From assembly GCA_024637135.1 (NCBI GenBank), contig JAGXFT010000085.1:1-50132 (forward strand): 50,132 nucleotides of DNA. Reading direction: 5' to 3'. This DNA comes from Nitriliruptorales bacterium (GTDB taxonomy: Bacteria > Actinomycetota > Nitriliruptoria > Nitriliruptorales > Nitriliruptoraceae). Position 1 is the first letter of the stretch; the number at the start of each line of letters is the position of its first letter. Below, piece by piece: positions 43,721-50,132 of this stretch. A program made the position numbers and the translations under genes. The notes below the pieces were generated by a model. That model did no database searches. It saw only the letters and a program-made list of their open reading frames with translations, and had not been told where the DNA came from.

Positions 43721-43785
43721 CTCGAGCACCGTCCTCGCGTGCGGCCTCAACTCTGCGACCGCGCGTGAACGCACCAACAGGCTGC

Positions 43786-43848
43786 CTGGACGTTGCGAGC
43801 GCAGCGGGCAACTCCAACGTGCCCGAGCGGGAGCGAGGACACGCGCGG
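43786..43848. repeat. Dispersed palindromic repeat between serC and adoK
   Basis: CTGGACGTTG-C-GAGCGCAGCGGGCAACTCC (43786-43815) differs at only three of 30 positions from 7517-7546 in the dop-pup gap. It continues with GCCCGAGCGGGAGCGAGG, also similar to the other copies. It lies between two convergent 3' ends, where a bidirectional terminator would be useful. Confidence 0.75.
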
Positions 43849-43860
43849 AGAGGGGACGCG

Positions 43861-44844
43861 CTAGCGAACGTGCAGGCATCCTTCGAGCTCGCTGCCGGCG
43901 TCGTGGCCGTAGGCGGTCGTGAAGCGGTCGAGGAAACTGGTCCGCTCGAGCCCGTACTCCTGGGTGCCGACGTGTTCCAGCACGTAGGTGGCCGTCAAGG
44001 ACCCGACCTGGGCACACCGCTCGACCCCCAAGCCCCACGACAGCGCGGCGAGGAACCCGGCACGGAACCCGTCGCCGACGCCGGTGGGATCGGTGCGGCG
44101 CCGTTCCTGGACCGTGGGCACGGCCAACTGGTCCTGGCCCTCGCGGTCCACCAGGCACCCGTCGGCACCCACGGTGGTGATCCGCATCCCGACGCGCGAC
44201 AGCACCTCGGCGTCGTCCCAGCCGGTCTTGCGCTCCAGCAACGACTTCTCGTAGTCGTTGGTGACCAGGATCGAAGCACCGTCGACCAGCGTCCGCACGT
44301 CGCTGCCGGGCATCCGGGCGATCTGCTGGCCGGGGTCGGCGACGAAGTCGATGCCGGCGTCGCGGCACTCGCGGGTGTGGCGCAGCATCCCGGTCGGGTC
44401 GTTGGGTGACACCACGACCAGGTCCAGTCCGCCGAGCCGGTCCGCGATGGGGGCCAGTTCGATGAAGCGAGCCTCCTCCATCGCGCCGGTGTAGAACGAC
44501 GCGATCTGGTTCTGGTCGTCGTCGGTGGTGCACAGGAACCGCGCGGTGTGGCGCAGGTCCGACACGTGCACCGAGTGGGTGTCGACCCCGTGCCGATCAA
44601 GCCACGAGCGGTAGTCGGCGTCGAAGTCCTCGCCGACCGCCCCGACCAGCACGGGCCGGACGCCGAACTGGGCCAGCCCGAAGGCGATGTTGGCACCGGT
44701 CCCGCCTCGGCGGACCTCCAGTTCGTCGACCAGGAACGACAGCGAGATCCGTTCGAGCTGGTCGGGGACCAACTGCTCGCTGATCCGACCCGGGAAGGTC
44801 ATCAGGTAGTCGGTCGCGATCGACCCGGTGACGGCAATGCGCAA
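43861..44844 (-). CDS. adoK: Adenosine kinase, PfkB family
   Basis: 327 residues. Matches the actinobacterial (ribokinase-like) adenosine kinase of M. tuberculosis (324 residues) nearly end to end: it starts RIAVTGSIATDYLMTFPGRI, has RRGGTGANIAFGLAQFG, LVVVSPNDPTGMLRHTREC, VADPGQQIARM, LVTNDYEKSLLERKTGW and the catalytic TDPTGVGDGF with Asp258. Transfers the ATP gamma-phosphate to adenosine. TTG at 44844 gives the family start and has GAGGA upstream; a GTG at 44874 with GGAGGG upstream would add ten residues. It salvages adenosine released by AhcY or imported by the BMP/ABC system. It is divergent from lat. Confidence 0.9.
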   Translation of the reverse strand: MRIAVTGSIATDYLMTFPGRISEQLVPDQLERISLSFLVDELEVRRGGTGANIAFGLAQFGVRPVLVGAVGEDFDADYRSWLDRHGVDTHSVHVSDLRHTARFLCTTDDDQNQIASFYTGAMEEARFIELAPIADRLGGLDLVVVSPNDPTGMLRHTRECRDAGIDFVADPGQQIARMPGSDVRTLVDGASILVTNDYEKSLLERKTGWDDAEVLSRVGMRITTVGADGCLVDREGQDQLAVPTVQERRRTDPTGVGDGFRAGFLAALSWGLGVERCAQVGSLTATYVLEHVGTQEYGLERTSFLDRFTTAYGHDAGSELEGCLHVR

Positions 44845-45119
44845 GGCGTCCTCGACGGTGGGGAGCGCGGCCACGGTAGCCCACCCTCCGGTGTCGTTCC
44901 GCCGCCCGACGCCACCGCCAGCGCGATAGGCGCACCCGGCCATGGGCGCGGTGGTCCCCGGCGTCGAGTCCGTCGTAGGCTGGCGGTGCCGGTCAACGAG
45001 GATCGGCACCCGCCGCGTCCCCGTGCGCGGTGCCGACCACGGCGTGGCCGGCACCCACGGACCTCGGTGCTCCACCCGTGCGGTGGCGACCGGGACGGCG
45101 GTGACCTGCAAGGACCTCC
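44845..45119. other. Divergent control region adoK/lat
   Basis: A 275-bp gap between divergent genes. Candidate -10 elements are TATCGC on the minus strand (44923-44928) and TAGGCT on the plus strand (44976-44981), both with poor -35 sequences. AAGGA precedes the lat ATG. I see no strong palindrome. Confidence 0.4.
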
Positions 45120-46448
45120 ATGCCCAAAGACGTGCCCGCCACCGCGCCCACCGACGTCCTTGGCACCCTCCGTGGCCACCTGCTGGTCGACGGCTTCGAC
45201 ATGGTGCTGGACCTCGACGCGAGCCAGGGATCGAGGTTGGTCGACCAGCGCGACGGCACGTCCTGGCTCGACATGTTCTCGTTCTTCGCCTCCAACGCGC
45301 TGGGCATGAACCATCCCGTGTTCAGCGAACCCGAGGTGCGCGAACGTCTGTTGCGGGCGGCCATCCACAAGCCGTCGAACAGCGACGTCTACAGCGACGT
45401 GCAGGCCGACTTCGTGTCGTCGTTCGAACGCGTGCTGGGCGTGGCGGAACTGCCGCACCTGTTCCTCATCGAGGGCGGCGCCATGGCGGTCGAGAACACG
45501 CTCAAGGCGGCCTTCGACCGGCACTCCCGCCGCGGCGAGGCCGCCGGCCACGGGGACGACCCGGGCTCGATCGCCCACCTCCAGGGCGCCTTCCACGGCC
45601 GCTCCGGGTACACGATGAGCCTGACCAACACCGACCCGGCCAAGACCGCCCGGTTCCCGGGCTTCGACTGGCCACGCCTGCCCACGCCGGCGTTGCAGTT
45701 CCCCCTGGACGAGCACGCCGACGCCAACCTCGCCGCCACCGACGATGCGCTGGCCCGGGCGGCCGAGGTGTTCGCCGCCGACCCCCACGGGATCGCGGCC
45801 TTCATCGCCGAACCCATCCAGGGCGAGGGCGGCGACCGCCACCTGTCCGCGCGCTACCTCCAGGGCATGCAGGCACTGTGCCACGACCACGATGCGCTGT
45901 TCATCCTCGACGAGGTCCAGACCGGCGTGGGCATCACCGGCACGCCGTGGGCGCACCAGCAACTGGGGCTGGAACCGGACCTGGTGTCGTTCGGCAAGAA
46001 GACCCACGTGTGCGGCGTCATGGCTGGCCGCCACGTCGACGACATCGACGACAACGTCTTCCGCGTCTCCAGCAGGATCAACTCGACCTTCGGCGGTGGG
46101 CTGGCCGACATGGCCCGTGCCAGCGTCATCTTCGACGTCATCGAGCGCGACAACCTGATCGCCAACGCCGCCAAGATGGGCGACCACCTCCAGCAACGCC
46201 TGGACGAACTGGCCGACGCCCACACCGAGGTCTCCAACGCCCGTGGTCGCGGCCTGTTCTGTGCCGTCGACCTGCCCGACGGCGCCCGGCGCGACGCCGT
46301 CGTGGGCCACCTGTTCAGGCACGAACACGTGATCGCGCTGGGCTGTGGCACCCGCTCGATCCGGTTCCGTCCGACGCTGACCGTGGGCATCGAGGAACTG
46401 GACGCGGCCGTCGACGCCCTCGACCGGTCCGTGGCCGCCACCGCCTGA
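45120..46448 (+). CDS. lat: L-lysine 6-aminotransferase
   Basis: 442 residues. Class III PLP transaminase that moves the epsilon-amino group of lysine to 2-oxoglutarate, giving aminoadipate semialdehyde, which cyclises to piperideine-6-carboxylate. FSFFASNALGMNHP, IHKPSNSDVYSD, EGGAMAVENTLKAAFD and FHGRSGYTMSLTNTDP are specific to the lysine-transaminase group. Lys293 or Lys294 in SFGKKTHVCG is the PLP lysine, and ILDEVQTGVGITGT is the cofactor Asp region. AAGGA precedes the ATG. The aldehyde dehydrogenase starts 70 bp downstream and should take the product onward. Confidence 0.93.
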   Translation: MPKDVPATAPTDVLGTLRGHLLVDGFDMVLDLDASQGSRLVDQRDGTSWLDMFSFFASNALGMNHPVFSEPEVRERLLRAAIHKPSNSDVYSDVQADFVSSFERVLGVAELPHLFLIEGGAMAVENTLKAAFDRHSRRGEAAGHGDDPGSIAHLQGAFHGRSGYTMSLTNTDPAKTARFPGFDWPRLPTPALQFPLDEHADANLAATDDALARAAEVFAADPHGIAAFIAEPIQGEGGDRHLSARYLQGMQALCHDHDALFILDEVQTGVGITGTPWAHQQLGLEPDLVSFGKKTHVCGVMAGRHVDDIDDNVFRVSSRINSTFGGGLADMARASVIFDVIERDNLIANAAKMGDHLQQRLDELADAHTEVSNARGRGLFCAVDLPDGARRDAVVGHLFRHEHVIALGCGTRSIRFRPTLTVGIEELDAAVDALDRSVAATA

Positions 46449-46518
46449 ACCGACCCCCTCCACCACGTTGCCGGCGACGTTCGCGTGCCGCCGAGTCCCG
46501 AACCTCCAGGAGCACCCC

Positions 46519-48054
46519 ATGTTCACCTCCCTGATCGACGGCCACGCCGCTGACGGCCCCACCTCCCTCACGTCGTTCAATCCGGCGAACCTCGACGACG
46601 AACTGGGGACGGCATCACTGGCGGACGCCGCCACCTTCGCGCGCGCGGCCGAGGTGGCCCACGACGCCCAGCGTGCCTGGTCCGCGGTCCCGGCCCCCAT
46701 CCGCGGGGTCGCCATCGAGCGGCTGGGTCGGTTGTTCGAGTCCAACAAGCAGGCCCTGGCGGAACTGGTGACGCGCGAGATCGGCAAGCCCCTGCCCGAG
46801 TCCCTGGGCGAGGTCCAGGAGGCCATCGACACCTGCATCTACTTCGCGGCCGAGGGTCGACGCCTGTACGGCCAGACCGTCCCCAGCGAGATGCCGTCCA
46901 AGCACCTGTCGACCTATCGCGTGCCGGTCGGGACGATGGCGATCGTGACCGCGGGCAACTTCCCGGTCGCGGTGCCGAGTTGGTACATCGTGCCGGCACT
47001 GGTGGCGGGCAACGCGATCGTGTGGAAGCCGGCCGAGTACACGCCGGCCATCGCGGACGCGTTCACGCGCCTGGTCCACGCCGCCGGCATCCCGGCCGGC
47101 GTGTTCGCCATGGTGCTGGCGGACGGACCGGCGACGGGGGAGGGGCTCGAACTGGCGCTGGAGGCCGGCCACCTCGCCAAGGTCGGCTTCACCGGGTCGT
47201 CCACGGTCGGGCGGGGCATCGCCGAACTGTGCGGCCGCCACCTGGTCAGCCCGACCCTGGAACTGGGCGGCAAGAACCCCCTGGTCGTGATGGACGACGC
47301 TGACCTCGACCTGGCGGTGGAGGGTGCACTCTTCTCGGGCTTCGGCACCGCCGGCCAACGGTGCACCTCACTGGGCGTGGCGATCGTCCACGAGGCGGTT
47401 GCCGACGAGTTCCTGTCCCGCTTCACCGCCGCCGTGGAGTCCGCGGCGGTCGGTGATCCGACCCGCGACGTGCTGTACGGGCCGATGATCAGCGAGCGCT
47501 TCGCCACCAACTTCGAGAAGTGGCTCGACCACGTCCAGCCCCATCACGAGGTGTCGGGGTCGACCGGCCAGGGCCGGATCACCAGCGGCAACCCGCGCGA
47601 GGGCTTCGTCGGTGACCCGTCGATCGGGGTCTACGACCACCCGACGATCGTGTCGGGGGTCACGATGGACGACGTGCTGTACCAGGAGGAGACCTTCGGG
47701 CCGATCGTGTCCGTGATGACGACCGACTCACTGGACGACGCCATCGCCAAGGCCAACGGCCACGGATACGGCCTGAGTTCGGCGATCTACACCACCGACG
47801 CCGCGACCGCCTACGCCTTCCGCGAGGGCGTGTCCGCCGGGATGCTGTCGATCAACAACTCGACGTCCGGCGCCGAGGCGCACCTGCCCTTCGGCGGCAA
47901 CGGCAAGTCCGGCAACGGGGCGCGCCAGTCGGGCATGTGGGTGCTGGACCAGGTGACCCGCTGGCAGTCCATGAACTGGGACTGGTCCGGCCGGCTCCAG
48001 AAGGCCCAGATGGACGTCGCCACCATCGACGCCGACCTCGACTTCACCATCTGA
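46519..48054 (+). CDS. Aldehyde dehydrogenase, probable piperideine-6-carboxylate dehydrogenase
   Basis: 511 residues. NAD(P)-dependent aldehyde dehydrogenase with catalytic Cys282 (GTAGQRCTS) and Glu248 (LELGGKNP). VPVGTMAIVTAGNFPVAVPSW, GNAIVWKPAEYTP and VGFTGSSTVGR form the cofactor and inter-domain blocks. Immediately downstream of lat, the likely substrate is aminoadipate semialdehyde/piperideine-6-carboxylate, giving 2-aminoadipate; sequence alone cannot exclude a related semialdehyde. AGGAG lies seven bases before the ATG at 46519. It ends next to a direct repeat. Confidence 0.88.
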   Translation: MFTSLIDGHAADGPTSLTSFNPANLDDELGTASLADAATFARAAEVAHDAQRAWSAVPAPIRGVAIERLGRLFESNKQALAELVTREIGKPLPESLGEVQEAIDTCIYFAAEGRRLYGQTVPSEMPSKHLSTYRVPVGTMAIVTAGNFPVAVPSWYIVPALVAGNAIVWKPAEYTPAIADAFTRLVHAAGIPAGVFAMVLADGPATGEGLELALEAGHLAKVGFTGSSTVGRGIAELCGRHLVSPTLELGGKNPLVVMDDADLDLAVEGALFSGFGTAGQRCTSLGVAIVHEAVADEFLSRFTAAVESAAVGDPTRDVLYGPMISERFATNFEKWLDHVQPHHEVSGSTGQGRITSGNPREGFVGDPSIGVYDHPTIVSGVTMDDVLYQEETFGPIVSVMTTDSLDDAIAKANGHGYGLSSAIYTTDAATAYAFREGVSAGMLSINNSTSGAEAHLPFGGNGKSGNGARQSGMWVLDQVTRWQSMNWDWSGRLQKAQMDVATIDADLDFTI

Positions 48055-48066
48055 CCGCCTCCGGGC

Positions 48067-48152
48067 AGCGAAGCGAGGGCAGGCGTCACGCGGCCAAGAA
48101 CGAGCGCAGCGAGTTTCTTGAACCTGCCTGAGCGAAGCGAGGGCAGGCGTCA
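48067..48152. repeat. Palindromic repeat with 22-bp direct duplication
   Basis: AGCGAAGCGAGGGCAGGCGTCA occurs at 48067-48088 and again, exactly, at 48131-48152. Between them GAACGAGCGCAGCGAGTT and GAACCTGCC match the reverse complement of the dop-pup repeat. CCTGCC (48123-48128) pairs with GGCAGG (48141-48146 region). The last three bases are the stop codon of the minus-strand PAC2 gene. Confidence 0.8.
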
Positions 48153-49007
48153 GCGGTTGCGGAGGAAGCGCTCGAGTTCCTCGGCGATCTGGTCACCGGT
48201 CGGCAGCGGTCCTTCCAAGCCGGTGTCCTCGGCGGCATCGGCGTCGTAGGCACCCTCCAGCGCGCTGATGTGGCTGGTCACCTCGGTGGACTCGGATGCG
48301 GCGTCGGCCAGGCGATCGGAGTGCTGCAGTGCCTCCTGGTCGAGTTCGTCGAGGTCCACCGCCATGCCGAGGTGCTCACCGAGGCGTCGCAACAGCATCG
48401 CGGCCGCGGCGGGGTAGTCGCCGGCGACGTAGTGCGGGATGCGGGCCCACATGCCGAGCGTGCGCACGCCGACGGCACTGAGCGTGATCTCCAGGATCAC
48501 CTGGGCGGAGCCGGGCACCACCATCTTCTCGTGGGCTCGACCGAAGCGCACCAGCAGGGACTCGTCGTTGCTGGTCGTGGTCACCCGCACCGGGCGGGTG
48601 TGGGGGACCGGCCCCGGCACCGAGCCCAGGCCGACGTAGTCCTCCAGGCCCACGGCGTGGGCGAGTTCCACCAGGTCGTCACCCAGCTCCTGCCAGGCGA
48701 AGTCGGGCTCCGCACCGGTCAGGACCAACAGGGACGTCTCCGGCAGGTCGACCCGGTGCAGCGTGATGGCGGGCCAGGTGATCTCGCCGAAGCGGCCGTC
48801 GTCGATGGGCACCATGGGACGTCGGTCACGGAAGTCGAACACCCGGTCGGGTTCCACCTCGCCCACCATGGTGCTGGGGAACTGGTCGACCAGGTGCGCG
48901 GCCGCCGTCGTCCCGGCCGAACCGGCATCGGTCCAGCCGTCGAAGCTGACCACCAGAGCGGTGGCGCCACGCGGGTCGAAGTCGTCGTGAAGTCGCAGAG
49001 TGTTCAT
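48150..49007 (-). CDS. PAC2-family protein
   Basis: 285 residues. Member of the archaeal/actinobacterial PAC2 family, named from the eukaryotic proteasome assembly chaperone; the actinobacterial members often occur near proteasome genes (Rv2125 type), but a role in assembly has not been established. Starts MNTLRLHDDFDPRGATALVVSFDGWTDAG; other blocks are PETSLLVLTGAEPDFAW, GLGSVPGPVPHTRPV and GMWARIPHYVAGDYPAAAAMLLRRL. The C-terminus is an acidic helical tail. TATCCT (49014-49019, minus strand) followed by six bases and the ATG suggests a leaderless mRNA. It is divergent from the zinc-ribbon gene. Confidence 0.88.
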   Translation of the reverse strand: MNTLRLHDDFDPRGATALVVSFDGWTDAGSAGTTAAAHLVDQFPSTMVGEVEPDRVFDFRDRRPMVPIDDGRFGEITWPAITLHRVDLPETSLLVLTGAEPDFAWQELGDDLVELAHAVGLEDYVGLGSVPGPVPHTRPVRVTTTSNDESLLVRFGRAHEKMVVPGSAQVILEITLSAVGVRTLGMWARIPHYVAGDYPAAAAMLLRRLGEHLGMAVDLDELDQEALQHSDRLADAASESTEVTSHISALEGAYDADAAEDTGLEGPLPTGDQIAEELERFLRNR

Positions 49008-49013
49008 GTGGCG

Positions 49014-49019
49014 AGGATA
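49014..49019 (-). promoter_or_regulatory. -10 element of a leaderless-type promoter for PAC2
   Basis: On the minus strand TATCCT is followed by CGCCAC and the ATG at 49007. There is no Shine-Dalgarno. Confidence 0.55.
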
Positions 49020-49118
49020 TGCCGCGTCGGTGGTGCACCGGCAGACCCTGTGCGGGGCCGACGCAGGTTGTCCGCTGCGGGCATGCACAGGTTGCCCCGG
49101 GGCGTCGGGACGGTCCGG

Positions 49119-49124
49119 TATGTT
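49119..49124 (+). promoter_or_regulatory. -10 element of a leaderless-type promoter
   Basis: TATGTT is followed by six bases (GAGGCC) and the ATG of the small zinc-ribbon gene at 49131. GAGG is present but would be only two bases from the start, too close to serve as a Shine-Dalgarno. Confidence 0.5.
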
Positions 49125-49130
49125 GAGGCC

Positions 49131-49385
49131 ATGGACACCAAGACCTCACCCGCCGAACCCACCACCCCGCCGGACACGCGTGGTTGCACCCGTTGTGACG
49201 GGTCGCAGCACCTCGTGGCGTCGGTCGAGGGGATGGGCAAGTACCGCTGCGACACCTGTGAACTGGTGGTCGGCTTCGACCTGTGGGCGGACACGGTCGA
49301 ATTCATGATCGACCGGGGACAGCCGGGGCTCTACACGCGCGAGCGCTTCGGCCCCGTGCTGATGGGTCCCGAGCGCCGCCTGTGA
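49131..49385 (+). CDS. Small zinc-ribbon protein
   Basis: 84 residues, no named family recognised. Cys19-x2-Cys22 (CTRC) and Cys40-x2-Cys43 (CDTC) form a zinc ribbon; the segment between resembles ribbon proteins that read a nucleic acid or protein surface (SVEGMGKYRCDTCELVVGFD). The C-terminal third is FDLWADTVEFMIDRGQPGLYTRERFG. The gene is 16 bp upstream of the zinc-ribbon RNase HI gene, so both are probably on one transcript from the promoter at 49119. Confidence 0.7.
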   Translation: MDTKTSPAEPTTPPDTRGCTRCDGSQHLVASVEGMGKYRCDTCELVVGFDLWADTVEFMIDRGQPGLYTRERFGPVLMGPERRL

Positions 49386-49401
49386 CGTCGACGCACCTCC
49401 G

Positions 49402-49998
49402 GTGACGTCCACTCGCACCTGCCGCACGTGCGGCTCGTCGTTCACGCCCGATCCCGCGCTGGCGACGCGCTTCGACGGTTGGGTCCCGCGCGACTGTCCC
49501 GACTGCTACCGCTCGGCGCGACGTGGCTCATCACGATCGTCCACGACCGTCGCCGAGTCCGACCAACTGACCGACGGCGTCTTCACGGACGGCTCGGCCA
49601 CGCCGAACCCCGGTCCCGGTGGTTGGGGCGCGGTCCGAGTGGTGGACGACCAGGTGGTGGACCGAGCCGCCGGGCGCGACCCCGACACCACGAACAACCG
49701 CATGGAACTGCAGGCCCTGATCGCCGGGGTCGGGCTGGTGCCGGAGGGCGAGTCCGCCGTCCTGTGGTCGGACTCCAACCTCGCCGTCCAGACGATCAAC
49801 CAGTGGGCCGCGGGCTGGAAGGCCCGGGGCTGGCGACGAAAGTCCGGACCGGTCGAGAACCTCGACCTCGTCCGCACGTTGTACGAGTTGTTCGAGGCAC
49901 GTCCGGAACTCGAACTGCGCTGGATCAAGGCCCACGTCGGCCACCGCTGGAACGAGTACGCCGATCGCCTCGCCGCTGGCGAGGAACCCCAAGGCTGA
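49402..49998 (+). CDS. RNase HI with N-terminal zinc ribbon
   Basis: 198 residues. Residues 1-42 carry C7-x2-C10 and C32-x2-C35 (TCRTCGSSF and DCPDC), resembling the zf-trcl type of zinc ribbon. A Ser/Thr linker follows, then a complete RNase HI domain with Asp63 (FTDGSATPNPGPGGWG), Glu102 (NNRMELQAL), Asp124 (LWSDSN) and Asp188 (NEYADRLA), so the catalytic set is intact. It would degrade RNA in RNA-DNA hybrids. Usual bacterial fusions use a hybrid-binding domain or a phosphatase, not a zinc ribbon. GTG at 49402. The last 12 codons form one copy of a 37-bp direct repeat. Confidence 0.88.
   Translation: MTSTRTCRTCGSSFTPDPALATRFDGWVPRDCPDCYRSARRGSSRSSTTVAESDQLTDGVFTDGSATPNPGPGGWGAVRVVDDQVVDRAAGRDPDTTNNRMELQALIAGVGLVPEGESAVLWSDSNLAVQTINQWAAGWKARGWRRKSGPVENLDLVRTLYELFEARPELELRWIKAHVGHRWNEYADRLAAGEEPQG
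49959..49995 (+). repeat. 37-bp direct repeat, copy 1 (end of RNase HI gene)
   Basis: Begins in codon 186 of the RNase HI gene and ends at its last sense codon. It matches 50096-50132 at 36 of 37 positions; the single difference is C at 49990 versus G at 50127. The copies are offset by 137 bp. Confidence 0.9.
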
Positions 49999-50132
49999 CA
50001 CAGGCGAATCGCCACCGGGACGCCAGCCGACCACGAGCGATCGCAACGTCGTCGGAGTTCGTCCCCGGCCCCGCACGAAGGTCACCACGGCGACGCGCCG
50101 ATCGCCTCGCCGCTGGCGAGGAACCCGAAGGC
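49999..50132. other. Right-edge intergenic region with repeat copy 2
   Basis: After the RNase HI stop there is no gene I can support. 50096-50132 repeats the end of RNase HI in the same orientation and runs to the window edge, so its true right boundary is unknown. The 100 bp between copies contain a short palindrome (GGCGA-A-TCGCC) and nothing else recognisable. Confidence 0.7.

Overview
The window is chromosomal DNA of a very GC-rich actinobacterium. It carries a complete Pup-proteasome locus (ARC/Mpa ATPase, Dop, Pup, PrcB, PrcA, PafA, PafB, PafC) running into tatA-tatC and a HelY-type helicase. It also has split Lnt and Ppm1-like genes, a DUF4193 protein, a ClpS-DUF2017 pair, PAC2 and RecB-like genes, and an actinobacterial adenosine kinase. 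The gene order resembles that of mycobacteria but is looser. A deep-branching class such as Nitriliruptoria or Acidimicrobiia is my inference; no 16S or phage marker is present to settle it. I see no IS element, prophage or CRISPR, and codon use looks even, so this is core chromosome.

Layout. 1-2.6 kb: a strong leftward promoter at the edge, a SatD-like gene divergent from msrA, and an unknown gene convergent with msrA across a 22-bp perfect hairpin. 2.7-16.7 kb: trmI, then the proteasome/pupylation run, PafBC, Tat and helY, all rightward. The run is broken by a 312-bp repeat-filled gap between dop and pup. 16.7-24.1 kb: lipid/diacylglycerol kinase, M24 peptidase, a membrane protein, an amidohydrolase, a DUF4193 zinc-ribbon protein, lnt and ppm. 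24.1-29.9 kb: tRNA-Glu(UUC), an unknown protein, a RecB-like Fe-S nuclease, an SRPBCC protein, a coiled-coil protein, an orphan MbcA/ParS-like domain, a cold-shock protein, clpS, DUF2017 and a quinone reductase. 29.9-32.7 kb on the minus strand: murJ and a 5'-3' exonuclease. 32.9-44.8 kb: aat, ahcY, nhaA, a BMP-family nucleoside ABC importer, serC and, on the minus strand, adoK. 45.1-50.1 kb: lysine 6-aminotransferase and an aldehyde dehydrogenase (lysine to aminoadipate), PAC2 (minus), a small zinc-ribbon protein and a zinc-ribbon-RNase HI fusion. A 37-bp direct repeat lies at the right edge.

How it works together. The dominant theme is regulated proteolysis. Pup is deamidated by Dop, ligated by PafA, and its targets are unfolded by ARC into the PrcAB 20S core. 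ClpS and Aat supply a bacterial N-degron branch. A second theme is adenosine economy: AhcY releases adenosine, the BMP/ABC system probably imports nucleosides, and AdoK phosphorylates adenosine. The most notable sequence oddities are a tatC whose only sensible start codon is ATC, a dispersed palindromic repeat family at gene 3' ends, at least four genes with leaderless-type promoter geometry, and an operator-like inverted repeat before pafB.
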